Part shown: piece after piece, positions 24,955 to 38,485 of the stretch | How the letters are laid out: every line of letters starts with the position of its first letter | Position numbering within the stretch: position 1 is the stretch's first letter | Assembly: GCA_036785325.1 (NCBI GenBank) | Contig: JAXIVH010000016.1 | Location: forward strand, 1,006,617-1,070,616 | DNA from: Urophycis tenuis | Lineage: Eukaryota; Chordata; Actinopteri; Gadiformes; Phycidae | Reading direction: 5' to 3' | DNA length: 64,000 nt | The notes under the pieces: generated by a model | What the model saw: the letters and a program-made list of their open reading frames with translations, nothing else | Database searches by the model: none | Told to the model about the DNA's origin: nothing | Translations under genes and position numbers: made by a program

Positions 24955-26717
24955 GGAGGGATCTCCTGCATGGCCACAGGGATCACCAGCTCATGCATCA
25001 CTGTCAATCACACTGCAATAAACCCACGTACGACATTCAGAAACCTGAATTACCCTTCCAGGGTAATACTGAAGTGTTATCTTATCAGATGATTTATGGG
25101 CGATTATTATGTTAAAGGCCATATTCCTATAGACTCAACCCACACGCTACACTTCTGGCGTCTCCTCCTGAGTCTCAGTTTGCCTCCCGCGTCAGGTGCT
25201 GAAGAACAGCAGGTTCCAGCGGGTGGGGGAGACCCTCACCGTGCGGGCAGGCGATGCTCTGGAGCTCCGCTGTAAAGGCTCACCTGTCCAGTGGAGCGTC
25301 CCTCCATACCTGGAGGAGGATAACGAAGGGAGACTCAGGTGCCACCACATCCCATCCCGCATTCAACAGCTACACGTTAGGCCTGCAGTGGACCGCTTAA
25401 AGGAGCTGCGCTTAGCGATACGACGTTTATGATGATCGTCTTCAGTAAACACATTTAGACTTTATCATACGTAGAGTAGAGCTATGAGTAGCCAAGTCAT
25501 AAACCTTAAATTTAAGATTAGATAAGATGTGCCTGAAAGACAAAGGAGGGACTCGATCATATCACACACGCACTTTATAAGTACGGGGCGTGCTTGATCT
25601 CTCACCCGTCGTCGCCTGCCGGATGACTCAGCAGGTGGAGCTTGACCGTTAACGCGTGTTGGCTGCGGTTCCACAGAACGGTCCAACACCAGAGGTACGG
25701 GACGCTGACGCTGGTGAACAGCACGGGGGCCGACACCGGGGAGTACACCTGCCACCCCATGTACTGCGAGGACACCGACTGCAGGAAGGACTACGACAAG
25801 GCCGTCAAAGTCTTCGTCTTCTTCGCCGGTATGCGACGAAAATAATAAAACTCCTTTTCCTGGGGGGCGAACATCCCAACAGGGTGCCGATGGTACAGAT
25901 GGTTCCATTCAATCATACCGGTTCACTGTCGAGGCCTGTCAAACTGTCAAGGGGGGGGGGGTAGAGACGGGCAGAACTTAAACAGCACGGGTCCAGGTGG
26001 GCCTCATCAGTAATGAACACCAGGTGGACGGAATTCCACAGACCAGGACCCACAGGGTGGGGGATTGGTGCAGGGTGGGGGCGTCCGCTTGACTCTACTT
26101 TCGTACCATTTACTTTTGTGGCTCTGCTGCGTTCCTCGTTTTACCTATTTGAAGTGTCCGTGGTGCGAATCCCCATCGGCCTCCCCGCCTCCCGTTTGGT
26201 TTTGACTTCGGGCGCACATCTAAATAAACGTCGTCGTGTCATCGTTTGCGTTCCGCTTCTTCTTCCCCAGATCCACAGGAGCTGTTTGTGCCGTCGTCCA
26301 ACTACTACGAGGTGATTCAGCTCCGCACCAACTGGCCCACGCTGCTGCCCTGCCAGGTGACCTCGCCGGCGGCCGCGGTGACCCTGCACCGGGAGTTCCC
26401 CCCGGGGGAGGTGGCGGTGGACGGCGCCGAGATCTCCTTCAGCGCCAGGGGGGGCTTCACCATCCACCGGCCGCGGCCCCACCACGCCGGGTCCCTGTAC
26501 TGCGTGGCCAGCCTGGGCGGCCTCAGGCAGGCCTCCACCAAGTACATGCTGATCTACGTCAACTGTGAGTGCCCACCTACCGCCGGTTGACGCGTTAGGG
26601 GCGTTGGAGCCTTCACGGGTTGGGGTGGACTGCAGAGGTTGATGTTTGAACCCAGAGCCTTTTTGGTTGGGAGTCAAACACTGTAAAAAAAACAAAAAAA
26701 AAACACCATAAGCACTG

Positions 26718-26755
<38 letters not shown>

Positions 26756-28010
26756 CCTGGGATTCTGGGCCTCGCCCCGGGACTGTAGGCCCTGTCCTGA
26801 GAGGTAGTAGTGCGTAGATGCTTTGCTGGTGTGTGCAATCTGCTGGTCGTAACCCCCCCCCCAAAAAAAACAAACCCAAACTCTAACCCTAAAACCTAAA
26901 GCTTACACATCTTATCGTATGTAAACCCAAACTCTAACCCTAAAACCTAACCCTTACACACCTTACCCTAAAACACAACTTACAATTGCACATCTATTTT
27001 TATTTTTATGTCTATTTTTATTTTTATATCTACACCTCAGTAAGACTCTGGTACCAATTGCACTATTCATCTATTCATCTACCAATTTGCACTGTCCATC
27101 TCAATGATGATTACTATGTATGTATATAGGTTCTAATTTTTTTTTCACCTGATCTGAGTTTAAGAGCTTGCATATAATTTAATCTTGTTTAGGTAAATCT
27201 ATTTATTGTTTATTGTCTATAGTCAGGTTTTTATTGCACTCCTCTATCCCCTTGTACTGCTGGTCACTGTGAATTTCTCCTAAGGGGGATTAATAAAGGA
27301 ATATCTTATCTTATCTTATCTTAAACATAAACCCAAACTCCTAGCCTGTGTCGTCCCCCCCCCCCCCCCCAGACCCCATGGCTGTCCCGGCCCCAGTGAT
27401 CGAGGCATCGAGCAGCTCAGTGACCGCGGGGGCGAACCTGAGGGTCAGCTGCACTGTGGTGGGCGAGGCCGAGGTGGCCGTAGACTTCACCTGGGAGTAC
27501 CCTGGACAGGAGGTCAGCTACAGAAGACACACAGAACTGCATTCAAAATCACTGCTACTTTTCAGACTGTGTGTGTTTACGACTAGGCCCTACTGTTGTA
27601 AAAAACAAGTTAATCTCCGCGTGAAGATGTTTACTACTTCGCTACACTTTAGAGAGTTTTAAGAGTGAGTCACGGATGGAGGGAACGTGCGGCCCAACTC
27701 GAGAACACTACAAGGTGGGCTTTGTCTCGGGGGAAGGAATCTGATGATCCAGGCCGGTGCTCCCTGAACCCCGTGCCTCGCGATGTGTCGGCAGATCGGC
27801 AGGCCGCTGTACACCCAGGAGAGCAGGACCCCGGTGGCAGGGGGTCCGGGTTCCCGGCAGAAGTTCCAGTCGGTGCTGCTGGTGGACGAGGTGAGGGAGG
27901 TGGACCACGGGACTTACACCTGCACAGCGGAGAACCTGCAGGGGGCCAAGTCAACCTCCACCACTGTTACGGTGGCGGCCAAAGCCAAACGCAAGAAGAA
28001 ACCGCAGTGA
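23954..28010 (+). CDS. pdgfrl: PDGF receptor-like protein, secreted Ig-domain protein (7 exons)
   Basis: Secreted protein resembling the extracellular part of PDGF receptors, without transmembrane or kinase domains. In human it is a candidate tumour suppressor next to SLC7A2. Exons: 23954-24020, 24438-24598, 25196-25338, 25677-25828, 26271-26564, 27373-27512, 27795-28010; phases agree, 390 codons (human 375). Exon 1 encodes a signal peptide (MLMPIWRLALCTLWICALIL); a second in-frame ATG lies at 23960. Exon 2 is a Lys/Arg-rich linker. Exons 3-4 form the first Ig domain (LRCKG ... GEYTCHPMYC, with YGTLTLVNSTGADTGEY). Exon 5 encodes the second (LLPCQVTS ... GSLYCVAS, with VTLHREFPPGEVAVDGAEI). 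Exons 6-7 encode the third (RVSCTVVGEAEVAVDFTW ... GTYTCTAENLQGA). Unlike my recollection of human PDGFRL, the C-terminus ends in a basic tail, AAKAKRKKKPQ. The acceptor of exon 6 follows a poly-C run. Confidence 0.92.
24270..24299. repeat. poly-A tract
   Basis: About 30 A in pdgfrl intron 1. Confidence 0.9.
24921..24952. repeat. (CA)n microsatellite
   Basis: CA array in pdgfrl intron 2. Confidence 0.9.
26720..26754. repeat. (CA)n microsatellite
   Basis: CA array in pdgfrl intron 5. Confidence 0.9.
26872..26975. repeat. telomere-like degenerate repeat
   Basis: Two copies, 51 bp apart, of a block beginning AAACCCAAACTCTAACCCT (26872 and 26923), followed by CCTAAAACCTAA and TTACCCTAAAA. The density of CTAACCCT/CCCTAA is telomere-like but imperfect. 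A short related piece (AAACCCAAACTCCTAG) lies at about 27329, after the LINE-like insertion. Confidence 0.7.
26990..27325 (+). mobile_element. LINE/SINE 3' end with TTATC tail
   Basis: AT-rich sequence ending in GGGGGATTAATAAAGGAATATC and a (TTATC)n run, the typical end of many fish non-LTR elements. No coding part remains. It is intronic in pdgfrl. Confidence 0.6.
27355..27370. repeat. poly-C tract at pdgfrl acceptor
   Basis: About 16 C followed directly by the AG acceptor of exon 6. Confidence 0.9.
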
Positions 28011-28389
28011 GATATCCCGGACGCCGGGATGAACGAGTGGCATGAAGATGGAAACAGATGGGGAGGAGAAAAGGTATATGTAAGAGGGAGCGAGAGCAAT
28101 GAGAATGTTATAGCAAACTGCACTGGTTATATTCACTTAACGCAATACCTTTTTTTAAATCGCAAGTACGCTCTGATACATAGCTGGCAAAAGGCATAGC
28201 TGACCATAGAATGGAAACCATTATGTATAAGACACGGTTATGTTAAACGGTTATGTTTTCTACAAAACATGCTTCCTGTGGTTTTTTTTTTTTCGAGGGG
28301 GTATTTTTCTTATTTTGTATGTCTAGCAAATTTATAAAAAATGTCTCTCCTGAATTGTCGACTGTGGTATTTTGTTTCCAAATCATCAC

Positions 28390-28773
28390 TATCTTCCCAG
28401 GGCCACTAGAGAGCGCTGTAGCCCAGTGGAGGCCGAGGTGTGCGCGCACTCTCACAGGGGGACGAGCAGCACATGTTCCGTCACCACTCCTCTCTCTCTG
28501 CTTCGCCCCTCTGCTGTTCAAATCTGCGAGAGGGAAACAGTCCGTACCAAGCAGTCTGTCTGCACCTCTCTCTATCTACATACACACACACACCGAGAGA
28601 CACAGTGGACCCGTCCTGTTCGCGCATAGACGCAGATCAACGCATCTCCGGATCAATATATACACACACAGACACACAGATTAGTTCAACTCGTATCACA
28701 CTTTATAACGAGTTAAACTCCTCACTAGGCGACTTCTGACGAGGATCGAGGAATGACCTACGTCCAAAATATG
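28390..28773 (+). promoter_or_regulatory. n4bp3: candidate n4bp3 non-coding exon 1 / promoter
   Basis: A GC-rich stretch, then a segment ending AAAATATG|gtgagcg (donor at 28774) in the plus orientation, followed by CpG-bearing intron-like sequence. The next downstream acceptor with a coding exon in this orientation is n4bp3 at 45060, implying a 16.3-kb intron. This is inference only; it could equally be an independent non-coding transcript. Confidence 0.3.
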
Positions 28774-29967
28774 GTGAGCGCCGATTTTGCAATGGTTTCG
28801 CGATAAGCGAGTGTACAGATGTGCAAGAACCAGGGGTTTTATTACCGCGGTTACACCGCTATAATAACTTCACGCATGGGTTAAGTCGCGGGTTTGATTT
28901 GGCAACGGTGTTGCTGCGTTGGTCGTGATAGTGTGTTGCTCTTCATGTTCCTTCAACTTGTTCAGCTGAAATGCAAACAGGCAATCTGAAGGTGACCGAG
29001 CGGAGAGCAGCACAGTCTGTCTTGTCATCCACGGTGGTCCCTTGGCGAGGAGTAAAACATGGGGACCGCCGTGGATAGAAATGTGTTTGGCTTGTTGTAA
29101 ATGTTTGGGTAGAAGAACGAACTCCTGCGTCTCTTTTGATGCCCTGCAGTTTGAGGACAAAAGGGTGTGTGTGTCTGTCTGCCTGTCTGTGCGTGAGAGG
29201 GCGTATGAAAGAGAGTGTGAGTGTTGAGGGAGGGAGTCACTCAGTCTTTAAAGATTGCAAGGATGTTGTCGTGGAGACCAGAGGCCACAGGTGACCTCTG
29301 ACCTCTGCCCAATGCCATGCACTTCCATGGTGTATTCACCATAGGATGGTCGAGCTGTGGCTGCATACTCCTTTAGTCCTGGGAAGAAACAGGCTTAAGT
29401 TTAACAACCTGACCCTGCTCTAAACTTTCTTCAAAGAAAAAAGGCCCACTGATAGTGTGCTGGTATGAGTTATGGGGTTTGTATCTTTGGAATGGCTTGT
29501 ATCTTTGGAATGGCTAACCCATCCTAAAAAAAACCTAGAAGCAGAAGGCTGAGTCAAACACTGGCCTCACCACCTGACCTTCATAAACTGTTTCAATGAT
29601 AGTGTCTACGGCTGCTGTCATTACTCCAAGGATTTACCTTAAACGTTGTGTGTGTGTGTGTGTTTATCCTCTGCCCACAAAGTTGTGTCTTCTAGTCTGG
29701 TTCCTCGATGATAAGAGAGGGGCCTTCATTTGTCATCTCTCTTAGCTTAAACAAAAAAATAAGGAAAAGATGAGCGTTTTAAGATCTGGCCTTATCCCCG
29801 GTCCTTCAGGACCAAATGGGCCCTGTAACTTAAGGAGCCCTCGTAACTTAAGGACCCCCTGGAGCTTAAGGGGGGGGGGGCATCTCTTTTCTCTCAGCAG
29901 ACTCTTGTCAAACAGCTGATGAGATGTCTTCATTCAGCTGTTTGGGTTCCCAGGAGGTTGAGGTTGT

Positions 29968-29968
<1 letters not shown>

Positions 29969-30064
<96 letters not shown>
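29969..30064. repeat. (GT)n, about 48 units
   Basis: Pure GT array, one half of a compound GT/GA locus with 30084-30200. Confidence 0.95.
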
Positions 30065-30065
<1 letters not shown>

Positions 30066-30082
30066 ATTTGTTTATAGGAGTG

Positions 30083-30203
<121 letters not shown>

Positions 30204-30785
30204 TGTTCTTAAAAGCGCTGGCAGCTGACGTAACTGGGATTCTGCTGACCGCTTGATGTCTAACTGCTGCTTAGCCCAGCAGAGAGTACAGAAAAAAAAG
30301 AAGCTCCGTGTGTGTGTGTGAGTGTTCAGCCTGAACCACTTTACCGATGGACGAGATCAGTCAGAGGTACCGCTTATCTGATGCCCTGTATGACTACCTG
30401 TAAACAAAAAAACAAAAACCCCTCATCACTCATCATGTGACAATGCAATCGTTTGTCTCGTGGTTATGAGCAGCTGGGGTTGTTGTGGCGTGAATGGTCT
30501 TGTCGACTGGTGCAGAGAATGTAATTTTGTGATTGTAATTTGTAAGACCAGCCAGGCTACATACCACCCCCCCTGCTCTTTAGTGGACAGACCCCTCAGG
30601 GCAGCCAACCCGCTAATCAACTGATGATCACCTTTCCCCCCCTCCTTTTACACTTCCTCCCTGGGTCCTCCCTGACCAGCTGCTTCTCAGCCCTTCATCC
30701 TGTTAACTCCCAGTCTTCGGTCTGCTCCGTCCTCGTCCCGTGGACCGCTTACAGCTGACGTGGGTGTGCTGCTGGAATGCTCTGA

Positions 30786-30802
30786 GGGGGGGGGGGGGGG
30801 GG
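30786..30802. repeat. poly-G tract
   Basis: About 17 G. Confidence 0.9.
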
Positions 30803-32359
30803 AAGCGCCATGCCCTGCTGGGATTAAAAAGACAGCGTGGTGCTCTCACGCCCTGGCATTCGCTCCAGACTCGTCCTCCTAGTCTTTAGGACTGTCTGTC
30901 GCAGCCATTAAAGCCCCGGGCCGCGGCGAAGGCAATCGCTTTGGGCCGCGGCCAGGTGTGCAGGGGGGTCTGACGGAAGCTGGAACGGCTTCTCCCCGGG
31001 ACGTGAGGCCCTTTAGCCCGCGCCAGACTGCGCGCCATCAAACGCATTAGGCTTGGCGATAGTGGATCTGGCTAGCCGGGCATAATCTCTGGCACGGCAC
31101 GCCGCGGTGCCGGAATGGCTCGGGCTGTTTCCTTCAGTGTAAGTCAATGTTAATTACTTTAGAAGCTATGTGTGACAGATACTATCTCTAGATACTGTCT
31201 GTACTTTCTGTTGTAAAGCGCGGGCCTAGTTGGGCTGTCGGTCGCACATCGAGCACATTTGATTCGTTTCAAGCTTGATCAGTTCAAGCTGAACTTTATC
31301 AGTTGCTATCAAGCTATAATGTTGCTTGATATCAGCCAGTATTACACCATTTGGATGATTTGTGAGTTGAGTTGTGATGAGCTGTTTTGCTGCACTCCTG
31401 TGGTGTGCATGTATGTGTGTGTGTGTGTGTGTGCGGTAACCACTAACATGAATAACTTGGCCCTGTGTCTTTTTAGTCTTTCTATTTGACCAAGTGTCCT
31501 TGTGTCATAAGGAAGGCACACCGTACTGATCTTAAGTTTGTTTGGTGAACCAATACAAGGAAGTTTTGAATATTTTCTCACATCAATCAGTACCTGATTA
31601 CACAGGGCAAATAGACGAGTAAAGCAGTTTGTTGCTGAGGTATGTGGTCTATGTCAACATGCGGGAGATTGGAGACCTGGCAGGAGGTCAAATGTCAAAA
31701 TCCCATTGTATAGTTTAGAGTGCAGCAACACCGTACCTGTGAGACTTGAGTGGCTGAAGTGTTTGCACATAAAACACACCCCAGACCAGGTTGCCTCAAC
31801 AGTGCAAACGCAATCACCAATCCAACCAAATGATGTAATTATTAAGCATCTAACAACCTCGCTTGCATAACTTTTAAAGAAATACTTGCAAACTGATGTT
31901 GCGCAACGCGAGGCAAACCCACGCACGAATCCGACGGTTCGTCTAGATCATCTGTTGTGCTGGCGTCTACCCCTGGCCGGATATATCTGGGAAATGCCTG
32001 TGATTGGCTGAGCACAATAAAACAAAACGAGCGGTGGCCATCAGGATGACTGGAATGCCTGCAGGGACCTCGGTGACCTTCAGGCAGAAGAAAGGTCCAC
32101 GCATGGGAGGGTTAAAAAAAGACCCCACGCCGGGGTCTTTGTCTCTGAATGTCACCCGCTCCAATGGCGGATGGAAATAGCCGCACTCTGCATCTGAGCC
32201 TGGCGGCGTCTGGCTGCCTGGACTATTGTCTCCCGGGGGCCAAGGAAGCCCGTTGCCTTGGGGTTTGGTCAAGGTCCGCTGGGAGGCGTGTCCCTGAGCT
32301 TGCTGTGTTTATTTCTTTATGTTTTTATTGATTAGGCTTATCTGCCCCACAGTGTATCT

Positions 32360-32384
32360 CCCCCCCCCCCCCCCCCCCCCCCCC
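32360..32384. repeat. poly-C tract
   Basis: About 25 C. Confidence 0.9.
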
Positions 32385-33536
32385 GCGCTCCCTCACCTGC
32401 CCTGCAGGGGTATCGATGTGTCCTCATAGGTACAGATAGTGCTAATGTGCTAATGTCTTTGGCTGTTTGACTTTGTTATGGTCCGACTTCTAGTGTCTTG
32501 TCATTCTTGTCATTCACGCTTCGGCGTATTTTATGTAGTTGTAGTTAGGAAGTTGGAAGAATAAACTAAAATAAATGAGATAGATAGTTAAAACAAAAAT
32601 GTGGTCAAAGGAAAACATCTAGAAAAGTCATTGTGGTCAAGCGGCTATATTCATCACTGCTGATGCTCCAAAGAGGCTGACAGATTGGTCCGGTTTCCCT
32701 CAGCCGGCATAGTTCCCATAGCTGGTTTCAGTCTTGTTATGGTTCACTGGAGGAGCTTAGGTGGAGGAAATGAGTCTGGTCCGAAACTGGTTGTCTGCTC
32801 TTGCCATCCAGTCAGACGAGTAGATGAAGCTGTCGGCAGACTCCTGCTCTTTATTAGTTGTCTCTGCGTGTAGCCCCAGTCCCATACACATCTATGTGTC
32901 AATGTGTAATTTCACCCCCCCCCCCCCCCTTCTCACTTTCTGTAGCGTTTCCTCTGTTCTTCTAGCTCCTGTACTTCCCTATAACCAGTCCAACGCTCGG
33001 GCAAAGCGTGCCCTCAGGCGCGGCCCTCAGCTTTCTCCACTGTGTGAGAACGAGGAGAAGGGTTTACAATCCGACGACGACGACGACGTTATCCTCAGTG
33101 GAAACTGATCTGAAGCGCGGCCGCGAGGCTCACCGGTAATGACAGGGAACGGCGTGCTCGTTCAGGATAATAAAGTGTGGGGAAGTGTTGCTTCATTTGG
33201 GAGCCATTGCCCCTTCATTCATCAAGTCTTGTCGGCCGGGCAGGTGTGTCTGTAGTCAGCGACTTTCAGGGCTCCGGGAGAAGCATTCCACGTCAACTTT
33301 TAAGGGAATCGCTTTGATTGTCTGCCAGCGTGTTCTGCATATCTCTGCGGGGCAGGGTACTTTATTACCCTTGGAGCTCCACCAAGACTTCCCATCGGCC
33401 TTGCAGAATCCATGCGTTCGCTTGCTTCCCTCGCATCTCCCAACATCTTGTCAGATCCAGCTCCTCCTCCTGGGCCCACATCGTCCCGAGGGAGACCAGA
33501 AAGAGCTCTTCTCTCAAGGAGGAAACAAACAATGTG

Positions 33537-33572
<36 letters not shown>

Positions 33573-33580
33573 TTCTCAGA
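33537..33580. repeat. (CT)n microsatellite
   Basis: CT array with TTT interruptions. Confidence 0.9.
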
Positions 33581-34656
33581 CTGCCTCCTCAGATTGTGTA
33601 AAACGATAGGGTAACAGAACCTACCCTGTGGCCCAGCCACTCTGGAAGAGGTGTGGGGGGGGGTTGTTACTCATTATCTTGAGACGTACCCTTGTTCGCC
33701 TTCTTCCTCCTCATCTTCCTCGTGCCCTGGCCTCATTCTTGCAATCTCGTCGTTTACTCACCACCACCTCCATCCATCCTTTCGTTTTCCCGTTCTGTCG
33801 TTCTCTCCAGAACCGGTCCGACCCCCCACCCCCAACCCCCCACCATTGCGGGTTAGATCTGTCAACAAACCAGTGCATGCGTGACTCGCGGTGTGGGTGG
33901 TGGCGTGGGCTGTGGCTGTCCCGTCTCAGCCCGGATGGACCGCTCTCCGTGAATCCTCTCACATCCTGGTCCTTTGTCTGGGAACAGGGAGAACGGGTTC
34001 CACCGCACTCGGCCCCAAAAGAGGATTCTCTGTGTGGATCGCTGACACAAGAAAAGAGCGGGTGAGGGTTGTGTGGGAGTGGGGTGGGGGGTGGGGAGGG
34101 AATTCCCCTTGAAGGAGACTTGGATGCGGGCTGCTCCATGTCAAAATAGGGGCCGGATTGAGCCACAGTAAATGCCATTGTTCATCCTCCTTTCTTTGGC
34201 GGTTTATGGATGGGACATTAATTGCGTCATATGCAATGGAATAATAATAATAATAATAATAATAAAATGAAACAAGAGGGGAATGAATGCATTGAAATGT
34301 TTCAGATATAGTGTTATAGAGCCATAGGATGATGTTGTACCTGAAAATACCATAGTATTTACCATATGCTAGTACCATAGTACCATGCAATAAACCATGG
34401 TCTGTGAGTGTAAGCCTTGGGCAGAGCTTCTCTCTTGGCACGGCGCAAGAAACACAAACCTGAAACCGTGCGGTGAGGGGGGCCATTCTCCCTTCTGGCT
34501 CCACATGTCCACAGAAAAAGGGCGGAGGTTAAGACGGCGAGCCTGCATTCACTAGCACACTGTCCAGCCTCCTCCCGTCTCCACCTCCCCGCTCAGTCTA
34601 ACTTCTATGGCAACACACGAGGTTGTGTAGAGTGACACTGGCTGGAGTGTCACAGA

Positions 34657-34699
34657 GCGAGAGAGAGAGAGAGAGGGAGAGAGAGAGAGAGAGAGAGAG
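34657..34699. repeat. (GA)n microsatellite
   Basis: GA array with one GGGA interruption. Confidence 0.9.
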
Positions 34700-36092
34700 T
34701 TTGACACAGCATGGGATTAGGATCAGAGCGCTGAACAGAAGCAGCAGGTGGGTTATCTGACACATGAACTTGTTTTGATCTTAAACCTTAACCTTCTTAA
34801 CAACAGTACTACATTTCTGTTGAATCAGCTTTTGTCAATGTGGACTTTACTTGCTTTTGTATACTTCTGTATACTATTACTGTACTACCCCGTTTCCTCG
34901 TGCAGGTGACTATTGTTATCATCAGTTACTATTGTAAGCAAGAACAAAAGGGAGCCCTGTACAACTTGTCTGTGCACGTTCACGCATTGGAACAATCTGG
35001 GTTGATAAAATGCAATCAACTGTAAAACGACTGCAGGGGAACATGCTTTTCACAGTATGAACACCTACAATGTTTCAGGAATAGTCGGTCGCCCACCAGA
35101 TATGAATATATATATTTATATATCTATATGAGTCAAGTTGAGCATATCCATATTTATTTGAAGCTGGGCTGGAATAGGTGTGGGATGGAGGTGTTTTGTG
35201 GTCAGTGAGGAAGCTTTGATATTTAAGATGTAGAACCACACGCACATTTGCCACTTTTTCCAGGATGTCATATTTGTTGAAATCCACTGGTGCGACAGCT
35301 TATTCCTGTACTCGGGGAAATCCCAGAAGAAAGACACTGCACATTGTTGAACCCTAGAGACAAGAGCGATGATCCAGTAAATCTTAACTTCTCGGAAACT
35401 CTAAAATGTTATAATTTCATTTATGTTGTGATAGTAAGTATTGTAGCGTTGCGACTTGACACACAAGCAAACGGCAGTCCTCGCTGTATTTTTCCGTATC
35501 TTTGTTTTATTATAGGTGAGCCATTGATTGTATTGTTGGGTGTAATGTAATCCCACCTGGCCGACCGGCCCATTGTGATAATGGCGGCCCTGGTGGAAGG
35601 GATTTCAAAAGAGGTGTTTCCCACCATTTTATTTTTTTTCTTCTTCCTCTCAGCGCTCGCCGACACACACACAAACACTAACCTTATTTACACAGAAACT
35701 TTGGGTAATGCGGAAAAAATGTGGCATCAGCACTAGTGTTTACACACGCTGCACTTATCTCACGGGTTCATTTTTTCTGGCCGGCCCGTGGTATGCCTAT
35801 GCACAGAACCGTATGGGCAACGTGTGATGTGTTCTCCCGTCCGCTGGGAACCAGTGGCTATCACGGGCACGTAACTACCAGGCCGAGGCAGTCGGACCGA
35901 AGACAGCTTTGGCACAATGGGCGGCTCACCGTGGGAGGTAATTACAATGGACTCCACAGTATACGCAAGTCATGTTTGAGGTCATTCTTCTAAACTGTGT
36001 GTGTGTGTGCTCTTGTGTGCGTTGTTCCCCGCTCGCACACCTGTTGTTTAGTGAAAGTGGTTCAGGTGTGGGTTGATGTACTGGGGAGGGCA

Positions 36093-36110
36093 GGGGGGGG
36101 GGGGGGGGGG
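36093..36110. repeat. poly-G tract
   Basis: About 18 G. Confidence 0.9.
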
Positions 36111-38394
36111 AATCACTCTAAATTGTATTGCTGTAATCATGGTGCGGTGGCTCCTACACCAACCCCCGTCCATGACAAACAATGGACCCTTTCTGTTTCA
36201 CCGCTTCGGACAGAGGACCTTTGTTGGAAGTTCACGTTTGCATACCTTTGTCTTTTATGAGCTTGATTTTGAGCAGGAACTACTGGAGCTGTCTCTCCTC
36301 TTTCTGTGTGTAACGGCGGGCCAGTGATTGGGGAGTGGATTTGAATGTTTCCTGGGAGTGACAGGGAATGCAGTGTGTAGGATGCTGTGGCATCTCCCCT
36401 CCCTTTCCAAGGAACGTAGGCGGAGCTATGGCAGCCTGTACGGGCCCATGAGGTACCAGTAGATAGTCACAAAATTATGTCATCGCCTACGATAGCATCG
36501 AGTGTCACAGGGTGAGGTTCCTTGATAGATTCATAAATCGTATTTCGTAATTTAGTCTGTACAGCTTCAGGTCATATTTTACAAGGAGGATAGTGATTAG
36601 GATTAAAAATGTCCCTTCTGGGCTACTGTTGAAACATGGCGGGCTCCGTGGAAGAGACCACAGCCCCTGTGTAGATGTAAAGGGTCATTCTAAGGCAACA
36701 CACGGCGGTTGTTATTTTCATGGGATTATACTAATTAAAAGATACTTTTGAATATTGTATTCCATTTCTGCCTAGCGCGTTGCGCTAGCTGTCGCTAAAT
36801 TGTACACACTGCACCTTTAACACTTTATTTTCCTAAATGGTGAACCCAGAAATAGCTGCCTCGGTGCGGCTGACAGAAATCCATTAGCCTTGTGCTAATG
36901 GCCACAGTCCGACAGGTTTACCATCAGTGCTTATGCTCCATTTACTAGAGAGGGGCACATTAATAATTACCCAGTTAGAAATGTACGGAATGTCACTCTG
37001 TTCTCTCCAACTATTCTCCTCCGTCCACAGCAAACATTGCTCTCTGCTTAACACACTTTCGTCAATAACCAACTTGGGCAAACAACTCTCTGTCTGAGCT
37101 CACAAGGTGAGCGGAGACCAAACGGGAGTTGGACTGGATTCAGGATTAGCTGAAGATAGAGGCGCTGGGTGTTTGTGGTGTTTGCTCTTTGTGATTCATA
37201 CGGTCCCACTGCCTACGTAGCACTTTGCCTTGTAGTGCCCGTGATATTTAAGTGTGGTCTTGCTCTGTCCCACTGTTATATAGAGCCCCGTGGATGTTAT
37301 GTAATATATATATATAACTACATAAAATCTGGTATTAGTGCACAGTATAACCAGCCTAACAACCGCACCATTAGGCCCGAGAACCAATCGTACTTGGTGA
37401 AAAGAACAGTATATCATTCACGATAAATGTAGTATAAATATCCTTTTTAGAGTGTGCTCCGTCTAAAAAATCAGGGTGTGAACTTTGATATTTTTCCACA
37501 CTGTATGTAGCACAGTATGGTATTGACTTGCACGGGCCCTGCGACCAAACAAACAACAGACTACATCGACCCCTCGTCAAGGCGCTCTTTAGTGAGCTCC
37601 TGGCCGTCCTGCCCTCTGTACAGTGATCCATCATAACACCAGTTGGGCCCCCGATCAATGGGCTTTGATGAAAAGGCCAACAGACACCAGACAGTCACCC
37701 CGGATGACTTCAACGCCGGCACTGAGGCCGCGGAGCAAGTCGTTTGATTTTAATTGCCACAGAAATACAATACGGTGCAGTCAGCTCAGACCATTAAAGG
37801 GCCACATCTCATCGGCGCCCCGGCCGTAGCTGATGATACTGGGCTGAATTGGTCTGAGCAATTAGCCTGCCCTGAACTGGTTAAACTCTGGACATCCTTT
37901 CAATATGACGGTTTTACCGGTTGTCAAAGATGTTCCACAGGAAAATATCACACAAGTGGCAGATTTCAATGGAAAGTCTATACAAACTGTAGCGCAATAA
38001 TCAGGAGAATTTGTATTTTGATCACGCAAGTCATGTTTTAGGTTTGGGTGGCTTCATCCCAACTTCACGTGGCGGTGTGCTTTGACTACAGCCGGTGTTG
38101 TCCAGTACTTTTTTCCATCGCCAAGATTGTCTGACTTGATCGGTTTGTTCACAATGGGGGTCTTTTACGTCAAACTTTGACCTTCTGGCCCCTGACATGT
38201 CTCAAGCAGTTGCCATCAATGGAGACCGTGTGAGACAACATAGCACAGCCATCATGTCACTGCCAATGGTGAAAAATATCTTGTGTTTCACCAGACACGA
38301 CAGTGTCTGGGGGAATTCAATGAATCTGTATAGCATACTGTTAGTATGCATATGACTTCACTGCACTGAGCTTCTGTTGTCTCCTAGTTTTGTT

Positions 38395-38485
38395 TTTGTC
38401 TCATCCTTGTCTCGCCTTGTTGTGCTGCGGCAAATGATTTTATCCTGGGGGATAATAAAAGTACTTATCTATCCATCTATATGTA
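38395..38485 (+). mobile_element. non-LTR element tail
   Basis: Ends CTGGGGGATAATAAAAGTAC followed by TTATCTATCCATCTAT, similar in form to the element ending at 27325. Only the 3' end is recognisable. Confidence 0.5.
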
